Notes: a model not told the origin generated them from the sequence alone. A stretch of 64,000 nucleotides of DNA from JAIQFL01 sp035295745 (GCA_035295745.1 DATGIL010000071.1:62001-126000); one strand, 5' to 3'. Counted from the stretch's first letter, positions 16,910-26,284 are shown. Translations and numbers: made by a program.

Positions 16910-19015
16910 ATGGAACTCTCGCGAAGAACATTCCTTGCCACCGGAACCATCCTGCCCGCCCTCGCGGCACAATCGTCTTCCTCCCCTTGGTATCAGAAGA
17001 TGCGCCGCTGCGGTCAGGTCAACTTCAACGAGCAGGATCCCGAAAAGCTGAACATCCCGGAGTGGGTGGACTACTGGGCCAGTCTCAAACTCGACGCCCT
17101 GCTGCTAAACGCCGGCGGAATCATGGCCTTCTATCCAACCAGGATTCCTTACCATCACCGCAGCCAATATCTTGGAAATCGCGACCTCTTCGGCGACTTC
17201 ACCAAAGCCGCAAAAACTCGCGGCATGCGCGTAGTCGCCCGGCTCGACTGTAACTGGGCCTTCGGAGAGGCCCTCAACGCTCATCCCGAATGGTTCCGCC
17301 GCGACGCGGGCGGCCAGCCTGTACGCCACAACGAATCGCCCTCGCTGTACGCCACTTGCATGTTCACCAGCTACTTCACAGAACAGATGCCGGCCATCAT
17401 TCGCGAAGTGAATTCCCTCTACGATGTCGATGGCTTCTTCACCAACGGCTGGCCCGGCACCGGCCGCCCTCCCGCCTGTTCCTGCGAGGCGTGCCGCCGT
17501 CTCGCCGGCCGGCAGACTGCCGAATTCGCCGAGCAGCACATCACCCGTGTCCTCGATGTCTGGAAGCTCTGGGACTCCGCGGCCAAGGAGAAGAAAGCCG
17601 ACAGCGTCTACGTCGGCAACCTCGGCGGCGGCATTCGAGCGGCCATCGATGTGCGCCGCATCGCTGGCGTCGCCGGATGGTTCAATGCCGATCATCAGGG
17701 GCGCAGCGGCTCCACTCCAATTTGGGATTGCGCGCAGCAGGGACGCGTAGCGCAATCCGTGATGAAGGGGCGCACCATCACCAACGTGACCGGCTCCTAT
17801 GCGAATTCGGCGCCGCTCTGGCGTCACACCGCGAAAGCACCACTCGAAGCTACTATGTGGATGGCCCAAACCACCGCCAGCGGCATGGTGCCCTGGTACC
17901 ACTGGCTGGGCGGCGCGCCCGAGGACCAGCGATTTCGCGCCCCCGGCCGCGACTTCTTTCAATGGATCGCGCGTCACGAGCCTCACTTCGTGAATCGCCG
18001 CCCCGTCGCCAATCTGGCAGTCGTCTTCAGCCAGCGTGCGAATACCGCCTACACGCCGCCCGGAGGCACCTCCGCCAACGCCACCGACTTTCTGCAGGGG
18101 ATGTACCACGCCCTGCTTGAGGGCCGTTTCGTCTTCGATTTCGTCCACGAAGACGATCTCACCAGCGAGACTTTAAAGAAATACACGGCCGTCGTCTTGC
18201 CCAATGTTGCCGTTCTGTCGGACGCGCAATGCTCGCAACTTCGCGATTACACGCGATCGGGTGGCGGACTGCTGGCCACCTTCGAGACCAGCCGCTACGA
18301 GGCTCCCGGAACGCGACGGCAACAACTTGGCCTCGGCGACGTTTTCGGGATCACGGCGACTGGCGACGTCGAAGGCCCGCACGGCAATTCCTATTACGCA
18401 CGCATCGAGCAGCGCCACCCGATACTCAGTGGTTTCGAGGACACACAGGTGCTGCCCGGCGCCGAATATCGCCTTCCCGTGAAGACCGCCAAGCCGCAGA
18501 TCCTCACCGTCGTACCTCCCTATCCGGCCTTCCCCCCGGAGATGGTCTACACCCGCACTCCGAACACTGACGAACCGGCGATCGTCCTCGGCGAAGAGGG
18601 CACCAGCCGGCGGGTTTGGCTGCCCGGCGACGTCGACCGCAGCTTCTGGCGTTCGGGCGACGGCGATCTGAGCCGCGTCCTCCAGCAGGCAGTCCGCTGG
18701 ATCTTGCACGATCGCACGCCCGTGAGCGTCGCAGGCAATGGTCTGGTGGAGTTGTTCGCCTGGGAGACCGAGCCCGGATTCGCGATTCATGTCCTTAACT
18801 ACACCAACCCCAGCTTCGCCAAAGGATGGTTCCGCGAAGTCTATCCGCTCGGTCCACAGGCCGTAAAGATGGAATTGCCCGAAGGAGTCCGCGTGGGCAA
18901 AGTAACGGCTCTTCGCGCCGGGACAGAATTGCGCCACCGCGTGACTGGCCGGACGCTCGAATTCACCATCCCTTCGGTCCGAGACTACGAAGTCGCCGCC
19001 GTGACGCGTGCATAA
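16910..19015 (+). CDS. Tat-exported glycosidase-like protein with TIM barrel and beta-galactosidase trimerisation-like domain
   Basis: 701 residues. Tat signal ELSRRTFLATG followed by a hydrophobic stretch. The first about 380 residues look like a glycoside hydrolase-type barrel (VARLDCNWAFGEALNAHPEW, YDVDGFFTNGW) with a small Cys cluster (CSCEACRR). About 390-560 resembles the GATase-like trimerisation domain of GH42 enzymes (YTAVVLPNVAVLSDAQCSQL, GGGLLATFETSRYE). The C-terminus is a beta-sandwich-like region. Families of this kind are abundant in Acidobacteria and usually annotated as hypothetical; acid/base residues could not be assigned, so activity is unproven. It follows proline dehydrogenase by 9 bases. 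Confidence 0.75.
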   Translation: MELSRRTFLATGTILPALAAQSSSSPWYQKMRRCGQVNFNEQDPEKLNIPEWVDYWASLKLDALLLNAGGIMAFYPTRIPYHHRSQYLGNRDLFGDFTKAAKTRGMRVVARLDCNWAFGEALNAHPEWFRRDAGGQPVRHNESPSLYATCMFTSYFTEQMPAIIREVNSLYDVDGFFTNGWPGTGRPPACSCEACRRLAGRQTAEFAEQHITRVLDVWKLWDSAAKEKKADSVYVGNLGGGIRAAIDVRRIAGVAGWFNADHQGRSGSTPIWDCAQQGRVAQSVMKGRTITNVTGSYANSAPLWRHTAKAPLEATMWMAQTTASGMVPWYHWLGGAPEDQRFRAPGRDFFQWIARHEPHFVNRRPVANLAVVFSQRANTAYTPPGGTSANATDFLQGMYHALLEGRFVFDFVHEDDLTSETLKKYTAVVLPNVAVLSDAQCSQLRDYTRSGGGLLATFETSRYEAPGTRRQQLGLGDVFGITATGDVEGPHGNSYYARIEQRHPILSGFEDTQVLPGAEYRLPVKTAKPQILTVVPPYPAFPPEMVYTRTPNTDEPAIVLGEEGTSRRVWLPGDVDRSFWRSGDGDLSRVLQQAVRWILHDRTPVSVAGNGLVELFAWETEPGFAIHVLNYTNPSFAKGWFREVYPLGPQAVKMELPEGVRVGKVTALRAGTELRHRVTGRTLEFTIPSVRDYEVAAVTRA

Positions 19016-19042
19016 AACGCGGACGGACGCGCACGCCAACGC

Positions 19043-20251
19043 CTATCGCAGATCCAAACACACCAGCGTCTTCTCGTTGCGAATGTAAATTCGTCCGTTG
19101 GCGAGGGCGGGATAGGATCGGACCGTGGGCGGGAGTGCCTTCACCGACGCAAGCTGCTGAAACGATGCGGGAGTCGCAGCAGCCACTACGAGTTCGCCAT
19201 TTTCGCGCAGAATCAACAGCTTGTCGCCCGCCAGCGTCACCGTACCTGCGCCAAATCCATCGACGTCCCAGCGGACCTTCCCCGTCTTGAAGTCGATTGC
19301 GCGCAGACTCTGCCCCTCTTCCTGCCGCCCGTGGAAACCGTACAGAATCCCGTCGCGATAGACGCTCGTCGAGTAGTGATTGGTCAGCGCATCGTCGGAC
19401 GACCAGACCTTCTTCCACCCACCGGCAACGGACTCCAAAAGAATCGCTCCCGTCCCGTAGCTGGCCGAGAAGAACACCTGATCGCCCACTACGATCGGCG
19501 TCGCCGCGTTTACGGAAGCCTTCATGCGAGCGTGCCATGGCAGTTCGTACAGCACTTTCCCAGTGGCCGGATCGACGTCCACAATACCCGATCGCGTGAA
19601 GAACAAAGCATGCCGGACGCCGCGGATCGTGGCAACCGTCGGGGAGGAGTAGCTCGCCTCCTGATTCGGCACCGTCCACAAAGTTTTGCCCGTCGCTGCG
19701 TCGAACGCTACCAGGCCGCCACTCACTCCGCCGATATTCATAAGGACGCGCCCGTCGTCCACCAGCGGTGCTCCAGCGGCACCGAAAAAGCCTTTCTCCA
19801 CCTGGAACTGGCGGTGAGTGTCCACGCTCCAGATTTTCTTTCCCGTCGCGAAATCGATGCAGTGGAGCATACCTTCTGCACCGAACGTGTAGACGCGTCC
19901 GCCCGCGATCGTGGGTGCCGCCCGAGGTCCTTCATCGAATCCAAAGTCATCGCGGTAACGTGTGGGATATTCGAACGTCCACATGCCGCGCCCGGTGGTG
20001 GCGTCCAGTGCCTCCACCACTTCCGAGTCTTTGACGCGGTGAAACAGGATCAATCTGCCCTGCGAGACGGATGGGTTGCTGAATCCTTGCCCCACCTCCC
20101 TTTTCCAGACGACTGAGGGTGGGCGCGGCCATTTCGCGGCGATGTCGTTTCCCGAATAAACACCGTTGCGCGAAGGGCCAAGAAACTGCGGCCAATCTTG
20201 TGCTCGCGCACTGGCGACCAGCGCGGCAGCGACTACGATCCGAGCGAGCAG
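19043..20251 (-). CDS. Secreted PQQ-like beta-propeller repeat protein, apparent CTG start
   Basis: A WD/PQQ-like propeller with repeats such as VEALDATTGRGMWTFEY, IDFATGKKIWSVDTH and AFDAATGKTLWTVPN. Reading the frame upstream of the first conventional start (GTG 20095) gives clear family sequence: a signal peptide (LLARIVVAAALVASARA), then QDWPQFLGPSRNGVYSGND, the standard opening of these proteins. No ATG, GTG or TTG lies between the upstream stop and that region. CTG at 20251 follows a GGAGG at 20256-20260 by 4 bases and gives a 402-residue protein, so it is the best start. Proteins of this type sit in the periplasm; few have a known reaction and true PQQ binding is not shown. Confidence 0.8.
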   Translation of the reverse strand: MLARIVVAAALVASARAQDWPQFLGPSRNGVYSGNDIAAKWPRPPSVVWKREVGQGFSNPSVSQGRLILFHRVKDSEVVEALDATTGRGMWTFEYPTRYRDDFGFDEGPRAAPTIAGGRVYTFGAEGMLHCIDFATGKKIWSVDTHRQFQVEKGFFGAAGAPLVDDGRVLMNIGGVSGGLVAFDAATGKTLWTVPNQEASYSSPTVATIRGVRHALFFTRSGIVDVDPATGKVLYELPWHARMKASVNAATPIVVGDQVFFSASYGTGAILLESVAGGWKKVWSSDDALTNHYSTSVYRDGILYGFHGRQEEGQSLRAIDFKTGKVRWDVDGFGAGTVTLAGDKLLILRENGELVVAAATPASFQQLASVKALPPTVRSYPALANGRIYIRNEKTLVCLDLR

Positions 20252-20361
20252 AGTGCCTCCACAGGCAACAGTATATGCTTCCGCGGCGTCACCTGGAGAT
20301 CACAAGTTAAGGAGCAGACTTGGGGAATAGTGATCGAAGGCCGCAATGCAGGACACGCGCA

Positions 20362-20603
20362 GCTCACAACGAGCCACGACCGTAAGGGAGTGTTTTTTCG
20401 GGCGATCGGACATCGCTTGCTTACGCGCGCGGCTCACAACGAGCCACGACCGTAAGGGAGTGATTTTTCGGGCGATCGGGCACCGCTTGCTTACGCGCGC
20501 GGCTCACAACGAGCCACGACCGTCAGGGAGTGATTCTTCGGGCGTTCGGGCATCGCTTGCTTACGCGCGCGGCTCGCAACGAGCCACGACGGTGAGAGAG
20601 CGG
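20362..20603. repeat. 70-bp direct tandem repeat, three full units and one partial
   Basis: Units begin with GCTCACAACGAGCC at 20362, 20432, 20502 and 20572, an exact 70-base period. Between units only a few substitutions occur, for example GTAAGGGAG to GTCAGGGAG and GGCGATCGG to GGCGTTCGG; the last unit is degraded and stops near 20603. Each unit contains the short inverted repeat GGCTC-ACAAC-GAGCC. It lies in the gap between the propeller gene and a frameshifted gene. Spacers of varying sequence are absent, so this is not a CRISPR array. Short proteins predicted through it are artefacts. Confidence 0.92.
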
Positions 20604-20679
20604 AACCTTGACGAACTTTTCTTCCGCACACCTGTTCGTCTGCAATTCAGATGGCTGTCCAAATGCCAATCCGGAGGGC

Positions 20680-21102
20680 ATGAGCAGCATGATCAATTCT
20701 CCCTTACCAGCGCTTCTGGTTCTGCGAGCTCGCAAACCTCGGATTCCGGCCGGCTCTCGCCGTTTGCCCAATTGCTCAATGCGTTACAGCAGTTGGAACA
20801 GTCCAATCCTCAGCAGTTTCAACAACTGACTCAGCAAATCGCTTCCAAGCTCCAGGCCGCGGCGCAGTCCGCGCAATCCAACGGGGATACAACCAAAGGC
20901 CGCATCGCTCAACCAACTTGCGCAGGACTTCACTAACGCTTCCCAAACCAATCAACTGCCCAGCGTTCAGGACCTCGCGCGAGCTTTCGGCGGACATCAT
21001 CACCACCAGCACCGTGGCTCAACGTCAGCCGGCTCCGATAATAAGCTACTGGCGCTCTACCAGGCGAATCAGGCGCAGAACGATCCGCTGAGCTTCACCT
21101 GA
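20680..21102 (+). pseudogene. Q-rich small protein gene with two compensating frameshifts
   Basis: ATG 20680 follows a strong GGAGGG and starts MSSMINS. The frame then changes at about 20700-20712 to a clearly protein-like stretch (LTSASGSASS, then FAQLLNALQQLEQSNPQQFQ and LTQQIASKLQAAAQSAQSNG). It returns to the first frame at an A-run near 20897-20903 and ends DLARAFGGHHHHQHRGS, LLALYQANQAQNDPLSFT and TGA at 21100-21102. Total length is a multiple of three, so one lesion adds and the other removes a base. The composition (Gln, Ala, Ser and a His run) suggests a low-complexity secreted or structural protein of no known function. Sequencing error is an alternative to real decay. Confidence 0.6.
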
Positions 21103-21165
21103 CGATTACTGAACCCTCGCAGCCCGCTCGGCCAGTTGTGATAACCTCTGGGGGACGGAGTCCTG

Positions 21166-21654
21166 TTGAGAACTTCTGCCTCTTGTCGCCTTACGTTCTT
21201 TGCTGCGGCCATACTCGCCGGTGCGTGCACTTTTCCGATAGAGGCAGCCGAGCCTTTTTACTTCGGCACGTGGAAGATCGATTCGGCCGTTCCTGCTCCC
21301 TGGGTCGAAGCTGGCCGTAAGCCCGATCCGGAGGAGATGAAGACCCTGATGGGCAAAATCGTCGTATTCAAGCCCACGGAGATTACCGGACCTCGCCAGG
21401 TGGCGTGCAAAGGTCCTCGCTACAAGGTTATCGACTCCCCCGCCGAGGGTCTGTTTCAAGGAGCATTCGACGAGATGCACCGTCGCGATGCCTCGGTGGA
21501 TCCGGTCAAGGTGGCGAACAAGTTGGGCTTCGCTGGTAAATCGTGGAAGACTGTCGAAACCGGCTGCGCGACGGAACTCGACTGGCACTTCGTTAATCCC
21601 ACTACCACGACCTTCGGCCTCAATGACTACGTCTATTTTCTAAAGAAGCAATAA
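21166..21654 (+). CDS. Secreted protein of unknown function
   Basis: 162 residues from TTG 21166. The first about 27 residues form a signal peptide (LTFFAAAILAGACTFPIEAA) and the Cys in it could make this a lipoprotein, although the lipobox is not typical. The mature part starts EPFYFGTWKIDSAVPAPWV, a beginning I associate with small lipocalin-like secreted proteins, but I do not recognise the family with certainty. It contains two Cys (CKGPRY and GCATELDW) that could pair. It ends 7 bases before the AsmA-family gene, so the two are probably co-transcribed. Confidence 0.7.
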   Translation: MRTSASCRLTFFAAAILAGACTFPIEAAEPFYFGTWKIDSAVPAPWVEAGRKPDPEEMKTLMGKIVVFKPTEITGPRQVACKGPRYKVIDSPAEGLFQGAFDEMHRRDASVDPVKVANKLGFAGKSWKTVETGCATELDWHFVNPTTTTFGLNDYVYFLKKQ

Positions 21655-21661
21655 GCTTGCG

Positions 21662-23275
21662 ATGAAACGAAAACTCCGCTGGGCCGCGATTGTGGCAGCC
21701 GCTCTGCTGCTACTCCTGTTGAGCATTCCGTTCTGGATCGATGCCAATCGGTTCCGTCCCATCTTGGAAGCCGATCTCAGCAAAGCGCTCGGCCGCGAAG
21801 TCAAACTCGGCGCTCTGAGCCTGGACGTCTTTTCCGGCGCCGTGTCTGCCAACGACCTCAGCATTGCCGACGACCCCATCTTCAACCGCACTCCGTTCGT
21901 GCGCGCCAATTCGCTCAACCTGGAAATCGAGCTCTGGCCGTTGATCTTCTCTCGCAAACTCAATGTCGTCGGCCTCACCATCGATCGCCCCGAAATCACC
22001 TTGATCCAGGGACAGGCCGGCGACTGGAACTTCTCCAGATTAGGCGCACCGACATCCGCCACCGGCCAGATTCCGCCTTCCGCCACCGTAGAATCGCCTG
22101 GAAGCCATCCAGCTCCGGCGTCGGCTTCCACGGCTCCGATTCAGCTTTCCATCAAGCTGATCAAGATCACCAGCGGCCGCGTCTCTATTGCTCGCACCTC
22201 CAGCCAGCAGGCGCCCGTAGTACTCGAAGAAGTGAATGCGGAACTACACGACTTCTCCAGCACTTCCGTCTTTCCTTTCTCCTTCACCTCCAAACTGGGC
22301 AGTGGCGGCGAGATCCAGTTGGATGGCAAAGGTGGCCCTCTCAATCCAACCGACGTCGCCATGACTCCGGCTCAGGCCAGTCTCAAAGTCTCGCAATTGA
22401 ATATCGCTGGCTCGTCGCTCGGAATGGGCGGTCTGGTTTCACTCGAGGGCACAGGCGAATCCCAGAACGGCATGGTGAAGGTCGACGGCAAAGTGAAGGC
22501 CGAGAAACTCGTCCTCGCGAAGAACGGAACTCCCGCTAACCGCACTGTGGAACTCGATTTCACGATCCAGCACGACTTGCACGCGCAGGCCGGAAAAGTG
22601 ATTCGCGGCGACATCCACATTGGGCAAGCCCAAGCCAGCCTGACCGGAACCTATGCCCGCGAAGGTGACAGCACCGCCTTAAAGATGGTCTTTTCCGCTC
22701 CCGGCATGCCGATCCCGGAGTTGGCCGCGATGCTGCCTGCGATGGGAGTGGTGCTGCCCGCGGGTTCTTCGCTCGAAGGAGGCACAGCCAGCGCGCGATT
22801 CGATCTGGTGGGACCTGCCAACCTGCTCGTCACCTCCGGCTCGTTGTCCTTCGATCACACCGTGCTCAAGGGGTTCGATCTCGGCAAGAAGATGGCTACA
22901 GTCGAAAAACTCGCCGGCCTGCCAAGCGTTTCCGATACCGAGATTCAAACCTTAAGCGCTACGGTACGAGTGGCCCCCGAAGGCACTTCGGCGCAAGACA
23001 TCCAACTGGTCGTCCCAGCGGTGGGCAATTTAACAGGTGGTGGCACCATCAGCCCAGCCAAGGCGCTCGACTTCAAAATGACGGCTGCGGTACACGCCAG
23101 CGGCATGATGGCCGCAGTCAATGATCGCCCTATCCCCTTCCTGGTGGAGGGCACCTGCGCCGACCCGGTGTTTCGCCCCAATGTGGGCGCAATCGCCAAG
23201 GACGAAGCCAAGACCCTGGAAAAGAAGGCGGTCGGCAGCGCCATCAAGAGCCTCTTCGGCGGCAAGAAAAAGTAA
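21662..23275 (+). CDS. AsmA-family envelope protein
   Basis: 537 residues. One N-terminal membrane helix (about 7-25) and the hallmark AsmA opening PFWIDANRFRPILEADLSKA, followed by GREVKLGALSLDVFSGAVSA and repeated beta-rich segments. The C-terminal part has the AsmA-like domain (GGTISPAKALDFKMTAAV and PFLVEGTCADPVFRPNVGAI). AsmA-like proteins belong to the bridge-like lipid-transfer group and lie in the periplasm between the membranes; by family knowledge they influence outer membrane lipid make-up. It is shorter than YhdP/TamB-type members. The 74-base gap to the phosphatase gene allows a shared transcript. Confidence 0.88.
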   Translation: MKRKLRWAAIVAAALLLLLLSIPFWIDANRFRPILEADLSKALGREVKLGALSLDVFSGAVSANDLSIADDPIFNRTPFVRANSLNLEIELWPLIFSRKLNVVGLTIDRPEITLIQGQAGDWNFSRLGAPTSATGQIPPSATVESPGSHPAPASASTAPIQLSIKLIKITSGRVSIARTSSQQAPVVLEEVNAELHDFSSTSVFPFSFTSKLGSGGEIQLDGKGGPLNPTDVAMTPAQASLKVSQLNIAGSSLGMGGLVSLEGTGESQNGMVKVDGKVKAEKLVLAKNGTPANRTVELDFTIQHDLHAQAGKVIRGDIHIGQAQASLTGTYAREGDSTALKMVFSAPGMPIPELAAMLPAMGVVLPAGSSLEGGTASARFDLVGPANLLVTSGSLSFDHTVLKGFDLGKKMATVEKLAGLPSVSDTEIQTLSATVRVAPEGTSAQDIQLVVPAVGNLTGGGTISPAKALDFKMTAAVHASGMMAAVNDRPIPFLVEGTCADPVFRPNVGAIAKDEAKTLEKKAVGSAIKSLFGGKKK

Positions 23276-23348
23276 CACCCGAGCGGTGTGCCTCACGAGC
23301 ACACACGCCCCCAATCGACCGTATACTAGAAGTCTCGATCCGGTCCCA

Positions 23349-25760
23349 ATGGAAACGCTGCTTTCATCTCCGGCATCCACCAGGAATCCGTTTTCGAGCC
23401 GGACCGCGTGGATTCTCGTTCTGGCACTATCGCCGCTCGCCTACCTTGCGAGCTTCTACCTGGCCCAGAAACTTCCCAGTCGTAACACCACCATCACGAT
23501 CAATCGCGAACGCGCCCTGGATGCGGCGGTACGATTCGCGCAGAGCCGGCAAATCGACGTCCGCAACTGGTTCCCGACCATCGGATCGCAAAAAGACGAC
23601 GAGTTTTCGATGGTTCTCGCCCACCCCCATTCCCAAGCCCTGGAACTGGTGGCTGCGGCATCCACAGTGGCCGTCCGCTTCCGGTCACCCGATTCCGGAG
23701 ATTGGTTTCGCGTTCAGCTCACCCCAGCGGAACATGTCATCGGGTTTTCGCTCAAGGAGCCTTCGCAGGTGCCGGCCACGATCTCCGATACCGAGGCCGA
23801 AAAGATCGCTTCCACATTCTTGCGGGACTTCCTCGGACCCTCCACGCCCTTTACTCTCGGTGCTCCCCGGATGCACTTCGTAGATCAGGCGAAGCAAGAC
23901 CGCATGTTCGAATGGCCTTCGTCGGTTCCGGGATTCTCGGTTGGCAAATTGCTGTTCCGGGTGGAACTCGCCGGGGACCGCGTTGTCAAAGAATCCAGCG
24001 ACGTCACCGTCCACTCTTCCTACCTGAACCAACTGCGCCCCGCACCCATCGTCTATTACTGCATGACCCTCGCCGGCCTGTACATGACCGCGATCGGTAT
24101 CTACGCGATTGTCCGGTACGTCCGCCGCACTTTCGATAAGGAGATCTCCCACCGGCGTACCCTGCTCGTGGCCGTCGTCTTCGTCACCTTCAGCGCGTTC
24201 ACGATCTACTACGGCGCAGCACAGGCCAGTCTGTCGGTCAATGGCGCGCCGCCGACGTCGGTCCAGAAGACCGTACTGCTCGGAGTCTTCGTCGTGATGT
24301 TCTCTTTGGGAGGCGCCTTCTTCGGGATGGCTTATGGCGCCGGAGAAGGCGACGTTCGGACCGTCTATCCCGGCAAGCTCACGTCTCTCGACGCACTGCT
24401 TTCCGGAAAACTCTTCTCATTCAACGTAACGCGATCGATTCTGGCGGGCGGCGCCTTCGCGGGCGCCATGCTCCTCGTCCAGAACCTCGCCCTCCTCGCG
24501 GTTCACGCCTCGCGTCCCGTGGAAGACAACGACATCGTCAGCAGCCTGATCGCTACTTTTCCTCGCGGCCATGCTTTCTCCGCCACCGCCATGCACGCAG
24601 TGGCCGTGGCTGCCTTCGGATTGCTCCTGCCCATCGCCTTCCTGCGGCCGCGTGTACGGAACGAAAAACTCTTCTACGTGCTCCTGCCCCTTTGCCCGAT
24701 CTTGTCGGCCTCCACTTCTGCAGATTCGTCAACCTGGCGCAACTACTTGATCGCCGTATCAGTCTCCGCCGCCGTTACTTGCATTCCGTTCTTCTTCGGC
24801 GATCTCCTGGCGTCGCTCAGCGGCGTCGTGGCCTTCGACATCGTTTCCAAGATGATCTATCGCAGCGCAAGCGTAGAGCGATGGAAAGAACTAAGTCTGC
24901 CCGTAATCGTCGTGGGCGTGACATTCCTGATCATCGAAATCTGGTTCGCGGAACGGGGCAGAGTCTACGAAGATTGGGAGGTCCGGCCGCTTTATGCGCG
25001 CCACCTGGCGGAGCGCCTCTCCCTACAAGCCGAGATCGGCGCAGCCCGGCAGGCCCAGATTCGCCTTCTCCCCGACGTGCCGCCGCGCATCGTCGGGCTT
25101 TCCATTGCCGGTTCGTGTGTTCCCGCTCGCGAAGTGGGCGGCGATTTCTACGATCTGTATGCCCTCGACGATCACCGGTTGGGCGTCTTCGTCGCGGAAG
25201 GAGGAAATCGCGAACTGGCCTCGGCGATGCCGATTGCGCTGGCCAAGGGATACCTGCTCTACACCGTTCGAATGGATCTCACGCCGGTGGAGGTTCTGCG
25301 CCGTCTGCGCGAACTTCTCGAGCGGACCCTGCACAATGTGGGTGGAAATATTTCGATGATCTATGCGGTGATCGACGCGCGCGCCGCCACCATCCGCTAC
25401 GCACGCACAGGAGACTCACCTACCCTGGCCATCAACGGAAACCGGGCGGTGGAGGACGTTGCCGCGCGCGGTCAAGAGTCGGCGATCCATCACGGCGCTG
25501 CGTCCATCTCCCAAGAGGATACTCTGCTCTTTTACACCGACGGACTCGCTGCGCAGATCGCGGAGCGCAAAAGCGAATCCGTAGGCAACGTCCTCGCCCG
25601 GACCGCCGCCAGGCATCGCGACGGCTCCGCTACGGAAGTCCATTTGGCCATCCTTCAAGCGGCGATTCGGCGCATGACCGAACCGCCGATGGATGACGTC
25701 ACCGCAGTCGTGATCCGTCTGGAAAAGCCGGCCGTTCAAGCTTTGTCGGAAGTAGTCTGA
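23349..25760 (+). CDS. Polytopic membrane PP2C/SpoIIE-type serine phosphatase
   Basis: 803 residues from ATG 23349; longer upstream reading is an AsmA overlap. One N-terminal membrane helix (WILVLALSPLAYLASFYLA), a periplasmic domain to about residue 235, then about eight helices to 545. The C-terminal phosphatase starts near QAEIGAARQAQIRLLPDVPP and has EVGGDFYDLY, YTDGL and DDVTAVVIRL, all conserved in RsbU-like enzymes. One motif is altered: the usual GDVSGKG metal loop reads VAEGGNRELAS, with Glu for the metal-binding Asp and a lost SGKG. It would dephosphorylate an anti-anti-sigma protein if active, but no STAS or kinase gene is nearby. Confidence 0.85.
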   Translation: METLLSSPASTRNPFSSRTAWILVLALSPLAYLASFYLAQKLPSRNTTITINRERALDAAVRFAQSRQIDVRNWFPTIGSQKDDEFSMVLAHPHSQALELVAAASTVAVRFRSPDSGDWFRVQLTPAEHVIGFSLKEPSQVPATISDTEAEKIASTFLRDFLGPSTPFTLGAPRMHFVDQAKQDRMFEWPSSVPGFSVGKLLFRVELAGDRVVKESSDVTVHSSYLNQLRPAPIVYYCMTLAGLYMTAIGIYAIVRYVRRTFDKEISHRRTLLVAVVFVTFSAFTIYYGAAQASLSVNGAPPTSVQKTVLLGVFVVMFSLGGAFFGMAYGAGEGDVRTVYPGKLTSLDALLSGKLFSFNVTRSILAGGAFAGAMLLVQNLALLAVHASRPVEDNDIVSSLIATFPRGHAFSATAMHAVAVAAFGLLLPIAFLRPRVRNEKLFYVLLPLCPILSASTSADSSTWRNYLIAVSVSAAVTCIPFFFGDLLASLSGVVAFDIVSKMIYRSASVERWKELSLPVIVVGVTFLIIEIWFAERGRVYEDWEVRPLYARHLAERLSLQAEIGAARQAQIRLLPDVPPRIVGLSIAGSCVPAREVGGDFYDLYALDDHRLGVFVAEGGNRELASAMPIALAKGYLLYTVRMDLTPVEVLRRLRELLERTLHNVGGNISMIYAVIDARAATIRYARTGDSPTLAINGNRAVEDVAARGQESAIHHGAASISQEDTLLFYTDGLAAQIAERKSESVGNVLARTAARHRDGSATEVHLAILQAAIRRMTEPPMDDVTAVVIRLEKPAVQALSEVV

Positions 25761-25766
25761 GCCTTC

Positions 25767-26192
25767 TCAACTCACCAGCTTCGACGTCAAGCTAATGTTG
25801 GCACGGTAAAGCTTCGACACCGGACAACCGTTCTTGGCATTCTGCACCGCTTTGTCGAACGCCTCCTGGCTGGCGCCCGGAACGCGAGCCGTCAGATCCA
25901 GATGGCTTTCCGTGATCGCAAATCCGTCGGGCTGCTTCTCCAGCGAAATTGTGCACGAGGTATCGATGCTCTCGGCAGTGAGACCCGCCTGCATCAATTG
26001 CGCCGACAGCGCCATCGAGAAGCATCCGGCGTGTGCCGCCGCCAGCAACTCCTCGGGATTCGTGCCCTTCCCATCTTCAAATCGCGTGTGGAAGGAATAG
26101 GGCGATTGCGAAAGTACTCCGCTCGCCGTCGTGACCGTGCCGTTGCCCGCCTTCAGATCTCCGCGCCATTGCGCGCTCGCAGTTCGTTTCAT
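25767..26192 (-). CDS. osmC: OsmC-family peroxidase/organic hydroperoxide reductase
   Basis: 141 residues from ATG 26192 (MKRTASAQWRGDLKAG); a longer reading adds non-conserved sequence. The OsmC fold is evident from TNPEELLAAAHAGCFSMALS and NAKNGCPVSKLYRANI. The two redox cysteines are C57 and C123, with E47/E48 next to the first. The enzyme reduces organic hydroperoxides in the cytoplasm using dithiol reductants. It is convergent with the phosphatase gene (6 bases between stops) and divergent from the sugar isomerase gene. Confidence 0.92.
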   Translation of the reverse strand: MKRTASAQWRGDLKAGNGTVTTASGVLSQSPYSFHTRFEDGKGTNPEELLAAAHAGCFSMALSAQLMQAGLTAESIDTSCTISLEKQPDGFAITESHLDLTARVPGASQEAFDKAVQNAKNGCPVSKLYRANISLTSKLVS

Positions 26193-26284
26193 GAATCTCC
26201 TTGTGGTGCTTACCGTTGGATGCCCGGTCTGCGGCAAAGGATGCCTCTGGAATTCGCCGATTGTTTGCGATCCGACAGAGCTGG

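Noticed and set aside
20362..20603. Possible CRISPR array
   Set aside because: The whole 70-base unit is repeated, including the part between would-be repeats; there are no unique spacers and no cas genes.
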